Assembly (NCBI GenBank): GCA_010093515.1
Contig: MU001676.1
Location: forward strand, 665,686 to 729,685
Length of the DNA stretch: 64,000 bases
From: Lineolata rhizophorae
Lineage: Eukaryota > Ascomycota > Dothideomycetes > Lineolatales > Lineolataceae
Direction of reading: 5' to 3'
Below are positions 46,034 through 58,763 of the stretch, one piece after another. The notes below the pieces were generated by a model. It was given only the letters and a program-made list of their open reading frames with translations, made no database searches and was not told the origin of the DNA. The position numbers and the translations under genes are program-made. The first letter of the stretch is position 1; every line of letters begins with the position of its first letter.

Positions 46034-49000
46034 TTTGGCTGAGGTAATTTCTTTGTTTTGACCGTGCCCACGAGAACCTCGGCCGAAAACCCGCCGGCGG
46101 AAAAAAAGAGAGGTGGAGGAGGGAAGGTAGACTATGATAGGCCGCGCATACGGCCGCTCGGAGAAACTTTTTGGGTGCAAAAGCAAGATCAACAACCACG
46201 ACGACCGGAGGAAGAGAGAAGCGGCATGCGGGAAGGTGTGGAAAAAAAAGCGTGAGAGACCTGAGGCGCGGATGAAATGGAGGCAGGAAATTTCTGGGTG
46301 GTGCGGTGAGGTACAATATACCTGTTCGCGGCCGGTGGAGAGCCCGTCAGGTGTGGAGTGCACGGGTTATATCAGACGGGCGTTATTGTAACTGGGAGGC
46401 ATGTCCCGAGCGCAGAGCGGGCTCGCCATCAAGCGCACGGCGCTGCCGGGCAGCCTTGGCCGGACCGGGGCAGCGAGGACCTGGGGAGACTGGGGTGCCG
46501 GGAGGCGCTGGGGTTGGGGGGGAGGGCGAGGTCGGGGGGGGTTGGAGGGTTGGAGGGGAGGGGCGGAGGCTGCAGCGACGCCGGCGGGCGAGGTGGGCGG
46601 CGTTCGTTCCACCTTCCGGGTCTAGCTGCATCATCGCGTCAGGACGGGCGGCCCTGGGCGGGCGGCCGGGCGCCGCAAACGAGATGGAGGCGGGTGTCAG
46701 GACGGCGCGCAGCATGACACAGATGACACACGGTCGAGCCCTTGGATCGCCGGCGCCGCGAGCCTGCCGGACGCACAAACGTCGCCAGCGCGGGCGGGCC
46801 TGGCGGGCGACGAAGCTCTCGCAATCAAAATCTGATATTGGCTATTGCGAACGCCGGCCCTTAGCACGCCGGCTATGGGCAGGGGGGCGGCGCGGTGGCT
46901 CTGAGCCCCCAGCGGGCGTTGCGCACCCCCGTCGCGCGCCCGGGGGCCGCCAGGCCACCGCCGGCGCTCAGGTACCTGCTGCGGCCGGGGCCTGGGCGCG
47001 CGCAAGCTGCACGCCCGCAGCTGCGTCTCCTGCCTGCCTGCGCGCTGCTGCTGGGCGCCGGCGAGGGGTGTGCCGGCGCGCGAAACGGTTCGGGCGCCAG
47101 GCGCGCCCTGTCCGCGCCCATCCGCCGGAGGCGAAGAAGGTAACGAAGAAGGACGGCGAGGAGGATGCGCCGGGGGCCGGTGCGCGCCCGACGTGGTGAG
47201 CGAGCGCGCGCCCGCCCAGAAGCAGCGGCGGCGGCAGCGGTGGTGGTGGTGGTGGGGACGGGCCTCGGGCCCCGCCGCCGTCGGGCGATCATGCGGAGGC
47301 CCCGCCCCCCGATTGGCGCCGCCCGCCGACTGTGGCGCCCCGTCGCTCGCTATCGCCGTCGATGCGCTCCCGTCGCTGCGCTGCCGCCTCCTCGGCCGGC
47401 CGGATGCTTGTCCTCGTGCCTCGTGCCGCTCGCCGTTGCGTGCCGCCCGCCCAGCTGCCGCCCCGCCTCCCAGGCCGCCCGCCGCCCGCCGTCGCCCGCC
47501 GGCTGCCATGTACCGTGTACATCGCCGCATCGCTAGCACAAAAGTCAAAAAGGTACGCCGGCCATGTGGCCAGCCTCGACCTGCGCGTGCGGCGGAGCGT
47601 GCCCACTGGCATGCTGTAGGCCGCTGGACGCCGCTCCATCCAGCGAGCGAACACACCTCCCCAGAAAACCCCCGGCCAGCCCGCGCCGCTGCTTGGAGCT
47701 TCTGTCCGACCACGCCGGCGCCCGGCGCACTCGCCGCACCCGCCCGCCCTGCTCCAGCCGGCCCTCGCCATTATCAGTCATTTCCCAAGCCTGTGGCCTG
47801 TTCCCGTCATCACCATCGTGTGTTGGGTGGGCGGACAGATTTCAGGCCTTCTTCGCGGTTCCGAGCGCCAACCTGCCCGGCTGCATTAATCAATGCGGTC
47901 GACCGCAAAGTCCCGATCCAGGTGTCCAACTGCCGTCTTCTGGAAGCCGATGATCATGACGCCTTCTACGCCCGCCGCACATGGCAGCGCACGGCATCGT
48001 CCCTGGGCGACGCCGATCCTCCTCACCGCCCGCAACGTGCCCGCCAACCACAGAGCTGCGCGCACGAGGCGGATGCGGAGATACAAGGCGCTGCAGGTTG
48101 GCAGCCGCGTGGTCAAAAAGCTTTCTTTCACCAAAGCCGCGCCTCCGTCATCCACCGCCACCCGCCGCCAGTCATCGCTGCACCGCGCGGCCAAGAACTT
48201 ACGTCCTCGCTGCACTTGCCGCTACGTATGCTTCCGAGCGGCCCTATACTTGCCCAGCTATTATCGCAGGCACCATTTCGGTACGGTTGCTGCTGGAAGG
48301 TGCACCGACCGGGTGATGTTGCCTGAGACTGAGGGGCTGGCCCGAGGTGCGCTTGCTTGCACATCGAAGCCAAACATCCCATCATCGAGTGCTCGAATGC
48401 TGCTCCTCCCGTCACTTTCGGTGGGTCGTCCTACCGGGTTTCGGAACGTTGTACCTTGTCCAGCGGCCCCTCCGTCGGGAGCACTCTCAATATCAATGCG
48501 GTATCGTTCCTAATTATTGATGAGCAGCTCCATGAAGAGCACCCGCGGTCGCAGCGGCCCATACCAACTTGGAAGACGGTATACAGGATCTGCAGCATCC
48601 TTGATGGGTGGTTGATAACAATGCAGCCCTTACGGATCGCTCCGCTTTCAACGCTCAGGTCTCAGCCCCCGCATGCCCAGGGCAAGCGCAGTCGTTCGCC
48701 GGTCTTGGCCGGCTCGTGCCCCTGCAGGAACACGCATTCGAGAAAGCCCCGCGTACTATGGCCCGGACAATTCCCTCCGGGCGATCACCGAAATAATATG
48801 CCATTCCCAGGTCGCGCAAAGCACAAACTGGGCCATGGCTGCTAGTCGCTGAAATCTCCGAAATGGGATGCCGTCCTGCATCAACAGACCGTGATTGCAG
48901 GTCGCCACGCAACCGCATCTCTGGCTCCTTCGGAAAAGGAAGTCGAAGGTTAGGTTTGCTGCATGATCGCGGCCGTAATCATACGATGATACTAATCAGA

Positions 49001-51198
49001 AAAAAAGGAAAAGGGAAAAAAATTGTAAACCACGTGGTTGTTGAATGAGAAGGCTTGACGAGGAAAGACGAGACGGAGATCAACTCCCATCCCGTATCGG
49101 TAACGGGCCCGCTTTTCCGTGGGCCTCGCAGCTGTACCAATAGCGCCAACCCCAAACGGCTGCAGACAGGGGGGTAACCGTTCGCCTAGGCTGGCTCATC
49201 CTAGGCGGTCCTCGGTGTGGCGGCTCTTGATCCGAGTGCGACTGTTCCCCAGACGAACTAGACCAGATCGTTCTAGTTATCCCAGATTCCACAGAGGCCA
49301 GTCGAAGGCGAGTGCTGCGTTAGTGAAATGGCGCAAGTGACCTTTTTTTACATCAATTTAAAAAAGTCTTTAGCACCCTTACAGTCACATAGGTGCGCGA
49401 AACAGGGACGATAATCCGAAGGCCTGTATTCCATTCCAATGTTGTGATAAAATGGAATTTCAAAAGATTTTTTTTTTGTAAGCGAGCAGGGCCGAACAGC
49501 CGGCGCAGCCGGATACCTCACGAAGAATGGAAAACGCTCCATCCAGCAGCTTGACGCCATCGAGCAAGTTGATGAGACTGAGAGCGGCCAGGTTCCTGCC
49601 GCTGTCGAGAATCTTAGTCACTGTCTCGAGTCTGACGAGGGGTTGGGAATTGTGTCCGCCACGGTGATCCTTTTGAAGCTGCCAGGGCATGATGCAGGCG
49701 CTCGTCTGGGTTAAACGCTGGATTGACAGCACATCGAGAGCAAATCCTTCTTCATCGGGTGGAGTAGACAACTAAGGAGCGGCTTGAAGTCGTCATCCAG
49801 ATGAAAATCTCAAACACTAGGGATCTTGTCTTTGGAGGCCCCCGCCGGCTCCGAGCTGGTGGTTGGTGTGAGTTTCAAGATGGACTGGGGGCTCAAGCTG
49901 ACTCGAATGATCCGCGCAACCACCTGTGATCTGCGCGAACAAGCGGGGCATACAGGGCCACGGCGACAGCCAGAAGTCCTGGGGCCTATGTGGACAAGGG
50001 TACGTCTTTCTCACACGCTGCAGCGGTGCCTGCTCTTTCGAATGAATGCCTGGTGGTTCGGCAACAGCCGCTCGTACCTTACATATGTTTGCGCGTAGGC
50101 GACCGCGTGCTGATGGTTCCTGCAGCAAATGGCATTGTTGGCGCGCACGTGGTCCGTCCGCAAATGCCCTTCGGGCTCCTCGCAACGAACGCTCGCGCTT
50201 TCTCAGGTTGCAGAACAGCGTCATCTCGGCGAACAGAAGCCGGAATGGCGAAGTCTCATGGCATCAAGGTGCTGAGCACCAAGGACATTCGGATTGCCGA
50301 GGGCCGCGGGGCGATGGCAACGGAATCGCCCGTGCTCCACCCCACCCAGCGTACTTTTTCCGGAATGATAGAGCTCCTCCAGTGATGAGAGCAATGCCTC
50401 AAGGACCCTCGCACGATCCCGGCTGGAGGTCGGGCTGCCACCAGGGTTCCGGAGGCCAGGCCCTGCAGGGTCCTAAGGATGTCCGTTGACGATATATGGG
50501 ACGGGATGGCGCCCGCGTCTCAGGTTCGACAGCCGGGAGCCTGACTGGGGGAGGGAAAATGAGAGTGAAACGCGAAACATGGAAAAAAGAGGGAATATTC
50601 GGCCGGGCTCATAGGGCAGATTTTCTGTTCTCGAGGCGGAGCACGCAGAGCGAGGCGCATCGCCCACACGGCCGGGACGCGGTCGAGGCAGGATTTGTTG
50701 AGGCGTCGAATAGGGGCGTGGGGTTTCCCGGTGGCAGCAGGACGCTGAGACGGGAGGAAACGGCCGTCGAGAGGAGGCAAAGGGGTGGTGGAGGGGCTTC
50801 GCTGCGGCAGGGCTCAGGACAGATGCTCGAGAGAGGCTCGAGAATCAGGTCATGGGCCGGGGCGGCCGCAGCAGGCGGGCGGCGATGGATGGGAGGACGG
50901 ACGGTGATGCCGCGACGCGGCAGCGCGGCGTCTGTGCTCGCTCGCTAATCGGATGCGCGGCGGGTGGCGGCGTCGCGTCTCCCGGCGGCTGGCCGCCTGC
51001 CGGGAGCCCCCGAAAGCGGCCGCGGAGCCCCTCGGCCCTCGTTGGCCCCGCGGTGGCGCGCATCCGCCGCGCATCTGCAGCCCCGCCTGCGCACCGACGA
51101 GCTGCACTCGCACGCTGCCCCGACCGCGCCGGAAAAGCAAGCTGTCCACGCAGCAGCCCACGCAGCAGCCCACGCAGCCCGCGCATACCCTCGCCGTC
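46034..51198. other. 5.2-kb GC-rich space between divergent XlnR and ALDH genes
   Basis: Very GC-rich from 46380 to 48000 with many overlapping long frames on both strands that contain only Ala/Arg/Pro-rich peptides. I treat these as non-coding, likely including long 5' leader and promoter of the XlnR homologue. From 48000 to 50500 composition is more ordinary, but I could not build a gene. A minus-strand open piece at 49460-49771, preceded by a possible acceptor site, is the best unassigned candidate and too weak to call. Confidence 0.45.
46481..46513 (+). promoter_or_regulatory. Cluster of three CreA/CRE1-type sites (CTGGGG)
   Basis: CTGGGG occurs at 46481-46486, 46490-46495 and 46508-46513, about 450-480 bp upstream of the XlnR start. 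It fits the SYGGRG consensus of the carbon catabolite repressor CreA/CRE1, which is known to repress xlnR in other fungi. The local G-richness makes chance matches more likely. Confidence 0.5.
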
Positions 51199-52723
51199 AT
51201 GTCGGTCGAGAAGCTCACCACCATCTCCCCGGTCACCAACAAGCCCGTCGTCACGCGCAATGGCCTGTCCGACGCCGACCTGGCCTTCCTGCCCCAGATC
51301 GCGACGGATGCCTTCCACTCTTTCCGCGGCACGCCGCTGGCCGACAGGCAGGCCATCGTCGCCAAGGCCCTCAAGCTGCTCGACAAGCGCCAGCATGAGC
51401 TCGCCCGGGACATTACCGAGCAGATGGGCCGCCCCATCGCCTTCACGGCCAAGGAGATCACCACAGCCGTGGCCAGAGGCGAGTACCTCCTCAAAGTGAG
51501 CTCCGAGGCTCTCGCCACCGCCGATGGCGAGCCCGAGAAGGGTTTCAAGCGCTACATCAAGAAGGTCCCCGTCGGGCCCGTGCTGGTCCTCTTTGCATGG
51601 AACGTGAGTTAGGCCTTCGCGGGCAACGGCGTTAGCACCCCCTTCTAAGAAGTCGCTCGACAGTACCCGTACCTGATCCTCGTAAACTCTCTCATCCCGG
51701 CCATCCTGGCGGGTAACTCTGTTATCTTGAAGCCGTCGCCGCAGACCCCAACCGTGGTGGAGCACGTCCAGCAGATCTTTTCAGACGCTGGACTGCCCAA
51801 GAATGTAATCCAGTACTTCCATTGCGGGTCGATGACCCAGATCGAAACCATGGTGCGGAACCCTTTGATCCGCCAGGTCTGCTTCACTGGTTCCGTTGCA
51901 GGGGGTCTCGCGGTCCAGAGGGCTGCCAGTGACCGCGTAGCAGTCCGTGTAGGTCTCGAGCTTGGCGGTAAGGACGCTGCTTATGTCCGCAAGGATGTGG
52001 ACGTCAAATGGGCCGCCGAGGAGATCATCGACGGCGCTGTGTTCAACTCCGGGCAGAGCTGCTGTAGTCTCGAGCGCGTATACGTGGACGAGGCCATCCA
52101 TGACGATTTCGTGGCCGCCGTCCAGGACGTGCTCAAAGGGTACAAGCTCGGGGACCCGTTTGATACCGGGACTCATGTGGGCCCGGTGGTATCCAAGAGA
52201 GCGATGGAGACGATCAAGGCTCATATCAAGGACGCCCTAGACAAGGGCGCCAAAGACATGACGCCCCAAAACGAGTCGTTCCGAAACCCTCCGGCCGATG
52301 GCAACTACGTTGCGCCTACTCTGCTCACCGACGTCACCCACGAGATGACGGTGATGATAGAGGAGACGTTCGGCCCGGTGATCCCCGTGATGAAGGTCAG
52401 GAGCGACGGCGAAGCCGTGAAGCTCATGAACGACAGCAAGTTTGGTCTCACAGCTAGCGTGTGGACCAAGGACGTGCCCGCAGGCGAGGAGCTGCTTGAC
52501 AGCATCGAGGCCGGCACCGTCTATGTGAACCGCTGCGATTTCCCCAGTCCGGTAGGTGTTCCCACGCCCGGGCTCGGCGACCATGCGTCTAACGTGAGTC
52601 ACGTGTTAGGATCTAGCTTGGACGGGGTGGAAAGACTCCGGGAAAGGCCAGACGCTGAGCAAGTTTGGCTTCGACCAATTTTTCAAGCTCAAGAGCGTCC
52701 ATGTCAAGAATTACCCCAAGTAG
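51199..52723 (+). CDS. Aldehyde dehydrogenase (NAD(P)+-dependent), ALDH superfamily
   Basis: The product oxidises an aldehyde to the acid; the substrate is unknown. The exons are 51199-51603, 51664-52551 and 52610-52723, giving 468 aa. The N-terminal region starts MSVEKLTTISPVTNK. The cofactor site follows: PVGPVLVLFAWN | YPYLI across intron 1, then NSVILKPSPQTP and CFTGSVAGG. The general base Glu is in LELGGKD and the catalytic Cys in FNSGQSCCSLERVYV. The C-terminal EETFGPVIPV motif is present. The third exon adds DLAWTGWKDSGKGQTLS and ends VKNYPK. The sequence is nearer to bacterial-type ALDHs of the succinate-semialdehyde/lactaldehyde-like branch than to fungal ALD-type acetaldehyde dehydrogenases. 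The upstream frame is open far beyond the ATG because of high GC; the start at MSVEKL is where family similarity begins. Confidence 0.93.
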
Positions 52724-55700
52724 CCGCGTCTTTCAGCTGCGCCGACGCACGGCAGGGAGCGCCGCCTAGTATCTGTACGTCCGAATTCTAGCAATTGCAG
52801 CAGGAATGTCGAGTCCCAATGTGCGACGTGCGGACGGCCCACGGTGATGAGCGGCTCGGGGGTGCGAGGGAGCGGCAGGGTCGTCGGCCGCCCGGCGCCC
52901 AGTATGTACGTACCCGCGCGGCGTCGTCGTACGGGACTTGGGCCTTGCGGGCGCCTGCGACGCGCCTCAACGCCCGCCCGAATCTCCCCGAAGCGTGCGA
53001 GTCAGTGAAGCAGGCCCTCCCCGTCAGCCACCGGCTTGGCCTCGACTGCATGCCGCCCAATTTTGTGAAGATGCAAGATACACACGGCTGGCTGGTGTTC
53101 TAGATGTGCGCAACGATAAATTTTAAATACACGATCGCTCTTTTGTTCTTTGGCGCTTCGATGACTGAGCAAGGCCAGGAGGCGTCTCTCGGCGCCCCCG
53201 AAAGGGCAAAAAAGCCACCGCCGTGACAAGCATCAGCGGAGCATGTAAGGCAACATTCCTCGGGCCCCTTCACGACAGTTTGTCGCTCGGGTCTCAGCCG
53301 ACATGAAGCACGGAATGTGCAACCGTCTTGTCTAGCCGCTCATTTCGAAGGGCAAAAAAATAGGAGTCCTCTCATTGAAGGATTCGAGGGCCTAGAGGGG
53401 ACCGTAGAAATAAATAGTTCTGAGCAAATCCAGGGTATCTTGTCTCTGTTCTTTCCAACATAAGCAGTTTGCTCTACATGGTCTTTCAATGCCTTCTGTG
53501 GCTCAATTCTGAATTGAGGAGCTTATCGTTCTGTACCTAACTGTCATTTTGCGCTTCTCTCCCCTTTGTCGTCGATTTTGTCCCTCGTTCGTTCATTTGC
53601 ATTTCGTAACAACATCGCTCGCGGGGCAGCAGACCTCTTGCCCCCGTGTTTATCATTCTGTTACTTTTTACCCCTGCTTGATCAGAGCAACGTGAATACA
53701 CGATTATTTGCCTCCTTGAATCAATATGGAGTCGAACCCAAGTAAAGTGGTTCGGTTGCTGGACTTTTTCCGCCGCACTTTTCTTTGCTGCGGCGCGAGG
53801 AACCAACTGATGGAAATCTTATGCGGCATCCACAATACTCAAAATGCCCCGGCAAGCGCGCATACTAATTTGAATATGTAGAGCCCACCAACGAATTTCA
53901 GGAGGGAGGATATTCGTATCGACAGTCTAACCGAAGAGCAGTAAGTATTCCACCCTCCTCGTCGACTAGCGCCATAAGTCCCCTTTCTACACTCGTTAAC
54001 GTAACCTCAATACTTATTACTCATGTTTTGGCGCAGACAAGCTTCCCTTAGGGAGAAAGCTATCGCAGATGCCGCCAACATCCGGGTCCATCCCGCCCCA
54101 TCGATGATCTCTTCTGAGCTGCATGGAGTCAGGGGTGGCGAGCAACTGGAAGCACAATATACACCACACTTTGTCATGAGCCGTGTGCGAGAGCAAATGC
54201 GTCGCCTGAGCCGCTGCCTCTCGAACGGCTTCGAATACCCACACGCATGTAGCTGTGATCGAGCGAGCGGTAGCCCCAAGGCCGACGGCTTTATTCTGCA
54301 GCACACCTGCAGATGGCGGAAGATGGAAGATCACGATAGTATTGAGAAAGCTGATGCAAAAATGTCGAACGCATCGGGCAGACATGATGAGGCGGAGCAA
54401 GGCCGGAAATGATGGGCAAGGCGACCATCCCAAAGGGTGGCAACCACTGGCCAGGCGAAGGAAGGGTGGCGTAACCCACATTTCCACTTTATCGTCGGAG
54501 GTAAAAACCAACCATCTATTGTCAAATATTTTTAGACTTTACGGGAATTAGATGTTCTGAATTTAGGGCTTGTTCAATCTGCCAATTCATTCCCAAAACG
54601 ATAGGTAAACGGGTCCAACAGTCGTGACTCCCGGGGCTCATTCAAAGAAAATGGTACGATCAATCATTCTACGGTATTTTGTAGTAAGCATGCCTTCTCC
54701 AAATTCACGTCGCCGTCGTTTGCTATGTATGGCACTAGCGTTCAAGGGGTATATAATTCGCCTGCTATAGGTATATTACTGGTGCCTCTAAATTATTAAT
54801 ATCCACAACGCCGAGTCTGTAGGGCGAACATTCTCTTAGTTGTATGTGCAACACTGGTAATATAGGGAGCAGAAGTATATTCTAAGGTTGAACCTGGATT
54901 TGGAGCTTCAGGAGCTATGTCCTCGGGTGCATCATAAGTTCACATCTGTAGTGTACAATTGATGTTCAAACAGAATCATCGTTAAAGAATTGGCACTGAA
55001 AGTAAATTTTTGAGCAGCGGAAGCTCATGTACGTGGTGGTCATTGCAAACGTGGTGTCGAATGTGAGAGATTGCCACCGTAGCAACCACAATGGCCGGCG
55101 ACAAAGCTTGTCAGGACGCCTCTAGGACACGTTAAGCTCCCCGTGCGACAGAAACAGATTACCGAGCCCCCAGTGCGTAACAGTCCAGCCTGTCGCTCCG
55201 AGGAATATTCATGGGGCCGCTTTTGCGACGGCTCGTGCTCTTGGTCAACACCCAAGTCAATGCCATTTCAAGATGGTTTAGAAGCGTCAAGGCACGCCGT
55301 AATTCACCCGGGGTTTTAATCAACGAGAGGAGTAGTTCACTCCAATTGCTTTATTCGTCGGTAAGGTTTTGCTTTGGTGGCCTTTCAATTCTGAAAGGCT
55401 AGCAGTCCACAACCTAGTCGACTTTCGCCATCCCTCCACTAGATCGTCCCCGTTCCGCCGCCTCTAACAGAAGCAGACCATGTTTGGCAGCCCCGGCTGA
55501 ACCAGTGATTGACGTGCAGGAAGACGCTTCGTGTGTTCTTATCCATATCTGCAACTATGGTCGATTATTTTTCCGCTTCGCCAGGTCTTTCCCGTTGCTA
55601 GTCTCGTCGGTGCCGGAGTTGAAGCAAACAATCCCCCCAGCAGAACGAAAAGCGAAGCACCTCTAGCCCCGGGATGACAAGCTTTCGCACCTAAGTGTTT

Positions 55701-57307
55701 CGAATATCGACGATTGGCTTGGGCTATCCCAACGTTCAATATAGGTCATGCTATCAACATGGGTAGCCGTTATAACCCACCCAGTTATACCATTCCCCAC
55801 AAAAAAAGAGGCGGCTGGCGGCAGAAACACCTGGACCCATTGGGCACTGCAGGTCACTCGGCAAACGTGTAAGTCTTTTTGTGTTGCGCTTGGACCGCAA
55901 GGGTGGTCGCAATCCTTGAGTGAGTGCCAAGCCCCCCTTCGGACCCTGTGGGATGATCGATTCTGAGCACGTACTCTACCCTCCCACCCTGGGCAGAACA
56001 AACGCGCCGATATTGCCGCTGCAGGGTTTTCTCTTTGCGCCTTCCATCCTTCTGGCTAGCTGTGAGTCTCCAGGCCAAGGCTCTGGTAGAATGACATTTG
56101 TCGCAGGTCCGCAGCTAGCAACCTGGCTCTCACATGCCACTAACCGTTGCCAGCTCCTCTCGTGGTCTGGATGTAGGACTATCTCTGCAGTCTGCAGAAT
56201 GTGCATTAGGGTCAAACTTTCTGCCTTTGCCATGGTGGCCCAACCAATTACTTGGACAAAAACTTGGAAATGCTCGCGACGCCAATGCAATGCAATGCAA
56301 AGAATGGCTGGTTTTCGTCGACAACTGTCATGAGAACCCCTTCAAAGCTAGCGTGGAATGTAACGGGCGAAAGCATGATGCACGACATGTGCGCGCACAA
56401 AGGACTTTTGAGGGCTCTGGGCATGCTTATTGTGGAGTACGCCTTGACCGAACCTCACATGATCGACGTGAGGGTACGTAAAGCCACAAGCCCGATTCCC
56501 GAGAACAACGGTCGGACCGTAAGACTCCCGAAGCCGCCTTGGATCTCCAGATTACCGTGCTGGAGAAGGCCAATGTTTGGCTTGGATTTGAAAAGCTTTG
56601 CTGGACATCCATCCACAGGACACAAAGGACAGACTGTCTGTCTGCACCTTGAACGCAATTGTGGATTTAGTCTAAGATGCTCGGGCGAACGCTTCATGCA
56701 TGCAATCGTGACCATTCCCAAAAGAAAGAAGAGGACAATGGGGTAGCTATCTGTGCCGGTTGAGACATGCATATGGGGAGGCTGGGGGTTGTTTACGGGC
56801 GGCGAAGTTTCTGCTCCTGTTTGGATTAATTGGCGGCACGGAGGCGAGCGAGAAGATGTGGGCCCGTCATCGTGCAATTGGCCATGAGCTCAGACTGGGT
56901 GTCGTGACGATCCAGACCCATGGCGACTCGGCCGTTCGGAGTCACGATAGCGGACAACGGCTTCCCACTAACAAGGGCACGAGGACTTCCGCAGGGGTCC
57001 CGTTTCTGATCTGCAAGCAACCGTGCGATTTTTTTTGTGCATCGGGGTGCATCGTGTCTCTTCGCTAGCGTTTGAGAAATTCAGAAAGTTAAAACAATTC
57101 CACCAAGGGTCTTGAGAGAGGCCACCCCTGCCAATATTAGATGGTACCGATGCAATAGCTGGGTTTGCGGGGGGCACAAAACGAGACCCAGGACACGTCT
57201 AACCGATGGAGGCGGAACAATAATACATGTATTAATATGCGACGATTCGAAGCCGTACCTGCGCCTTCAAACATCTACAGAACCTGGATAACGGGAGTCG
57301 TACCTGG
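52724..57307. other. 4.6-kb intergenic region with one weak spliced candidate
   Basis: This is the 3' flank of the ALDH and SHE9 genes. No recognisable protein family. It contains a possible two-exon ORF (53902-54412, listed separately), a (CAATG)n-like short repeat near 56283-56298 and AT-rich sequence at 54500-55000. Confidence 0.45.
53902..54412 (+). other. Possible spliced coding piece, unassigned
   Basis: A segment reading REDIRIDSLTEEQ (from about 53902) follows a CTAAT-type branch and TTTCAG acceptor. It runs into a good donor (GTAAGT at 53940) and, across an intron ending GCGCAG near 54036, rejoins the same frame as QASLREKAIADAANIRVHP and continues to 54412. The first 30 residues look protein-like; the later part becomes Cys/Arg-rich and less convincing. 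No start exon was found. It could be part of a real small gene or chance. Confidence 0.2.
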
Positions 57308-58763
57308 CTAGCGCGGCCTGAGCAGGATGAGGACCACTCCGGCCAGCACGGCTCCTGCAGCAGCACTCTCAATGGCAATTGCCGTCAAATCGACCTTCCG
57401 TATCGAGATAGATTGATCGCTGACGATGTCTCGTAAAGCCGTCTTGCATCGGTCTAAGGTGGAACTCCAAGTGTCTAGTAGATAGGGACGGTCGAATTCG
57501 CGAGCCGTTCGCGATTTGGGTGGTTGTGGAGAAATCCAGTCCCCGCCGGCTTTCGAATCTTCGGTCCAAATTACTGCTGGTCCCTTGACATCTGTCTCTG
57601 CGGCGATGCCCGAAGCCTGTGCAACTTCGACGTCCTCCAGTGTTGTGCTAGTAGAGTCGGTTGCCGCGTCGATCTCCTGCACTTCGTTTCGAGTAATTGG
57701 CAATTCTTGTGGAGCAGCTTCCATAGCTGCGACCATCGGAGTTTTCTCATCCAGTGCTCGTCTGACTTCTTTCACAAGTCTCCTTCTTCTCCAAGGCTCA
57801 ATGACAGCCAAATTCACAAGTAGCAGAAAGATGTTTACGCCCATCAACCCGAACGTGACCCATGTACTGTTGCGCCTGATTGTGTCACTCCATATCTGTT
57901 CCTCGTGGTACTGCGCCCTTTCTCGACGCTCGAGTTGAGACCGAGCCTCCTCCAGTGCCCTTTCCGCTGCGTGCAACCTGTCCTTCGCTGCCTGAACAGC
58001 TTGGTCGTTGATGTGTTCAGAGCGAACTAACGCCATATATCGTTCCAGATCTTGGGCCGACCATGAGTGCTTTCGCTCGAGGAGGCCGACGACTTCCTTC
58101 TGCGAAGCTCCTTGTTGAGAATGGGCGGCATCGAGGGCGTCCTTAGCTTCGTTGACAGCAGACCGGCGAGCTTTTACAAGTCGTTCTGAAATGATTGTTA
58201 GAGCGCATGTCTCGTTTGACCGCCGGCAAAGATGATGTCGAAGACTCACCTTGTTCCTTGATTTCTCTTCTCAAAGCCTCGATCCCCGAGTAGTCGGTGC
58301 CCGTGTACCGGTTGACCTTCTGGCCTGCCATGGCAAAATGTTCCTGAAGCTTGTCCATCAGCTCCGAGATCCGCACCGAAATGGTCCATCGTAGCCGCTC
58401 TCTATGGGACGGCAGTACTTCATCCGGCACTCGAGCAATGTTGTCGTCTTTTGGCGGCGATGGCTCTGGCCTGCGGTTTGGATTGTTAGTCTTGGTCGAC
58501 TGGTCGTCTGCGCGTCTCCGGGTCGAGGAGAGCCATCTTGTATGGCCTCTTGGAGCCAGAGGCTGCCTTAAACGGCGCGATGTCTTCCTTCCAGAAGACA
58601 CGTTGCTGGATAGCAGCCGAACTCTACATGGCGGGCATATCGACCGTAGGCCGGCTACGACTGGTGAGGGTGACAAGACGAGGTCGACCGCGAGGCCAAG
58701 ACGGGTAAGTTGGCGGGGCGGACGTCGAGCTTGGGCAAAGGGCCGTAGGAAGACTGGCAGCAT
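57308..58763 (-). CDS. SHE9: Mitochondrial inner-membrane protein SHE9/MDM33
   Basis: An inner-membrane protein needed for normal mitochondrial shape and implicated in inner-membrane fission. The exons are 58250-58763 and 57308-58185, giving 463 aa. The N-terminus from MLPVFLRPFAQARRPP is Arg-rich without acidic residues, a typical mitochondrial presequence. A conserved block follows: RLRWTISVRISELMDKLQ, FAMAGQKVNRYTGTDYSGIEALRREIKEQ. After the intron a long coiled coil (ERLVKARRSAVNEAKDAL through RSQLERRERAQYHE) leads to IWSDTIRRNSTWVTFGLMGVN with the first membrane helix, then EPWRRRR. The C-terminus ends in a second hydrophobic segment (AAGAVLAGVVLILL). In-frame ATGs further up (58931, 58910) exist but lack conservation; I prefer 58763. 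Confidence 0.92.

Noticed and set aside
46306-48326. Frames up to 418 aa (47070-48326, plus) and 338 aa (46697-47713, minus)
   Set aside because: Ala/Arg/Pro-rich low-complexity translations overlap on opposite strands, with no domain or conserved motif.
49460-49771. 103-aa minus-strand frame with an acceptor-like site just upstream
   Set aside because: I could not find upstream exons or any family resemblance; left uncalled.
42915-52723. XlnR plus ALDH as a co-regulated sugar-use pair
   Set aside because: They are divergent but 5.2 kb apart, and the ALDH subtype is not tied to pentose metabolism; proximity alone is not evidence.
53695-53780. tRNA-like GGTTCGACTCC on the minus strand
   Set aside because: The T-arm does not pair correctly and no matching D-arm, anticodon arm or 7-bp acceptor stem can be drawn.
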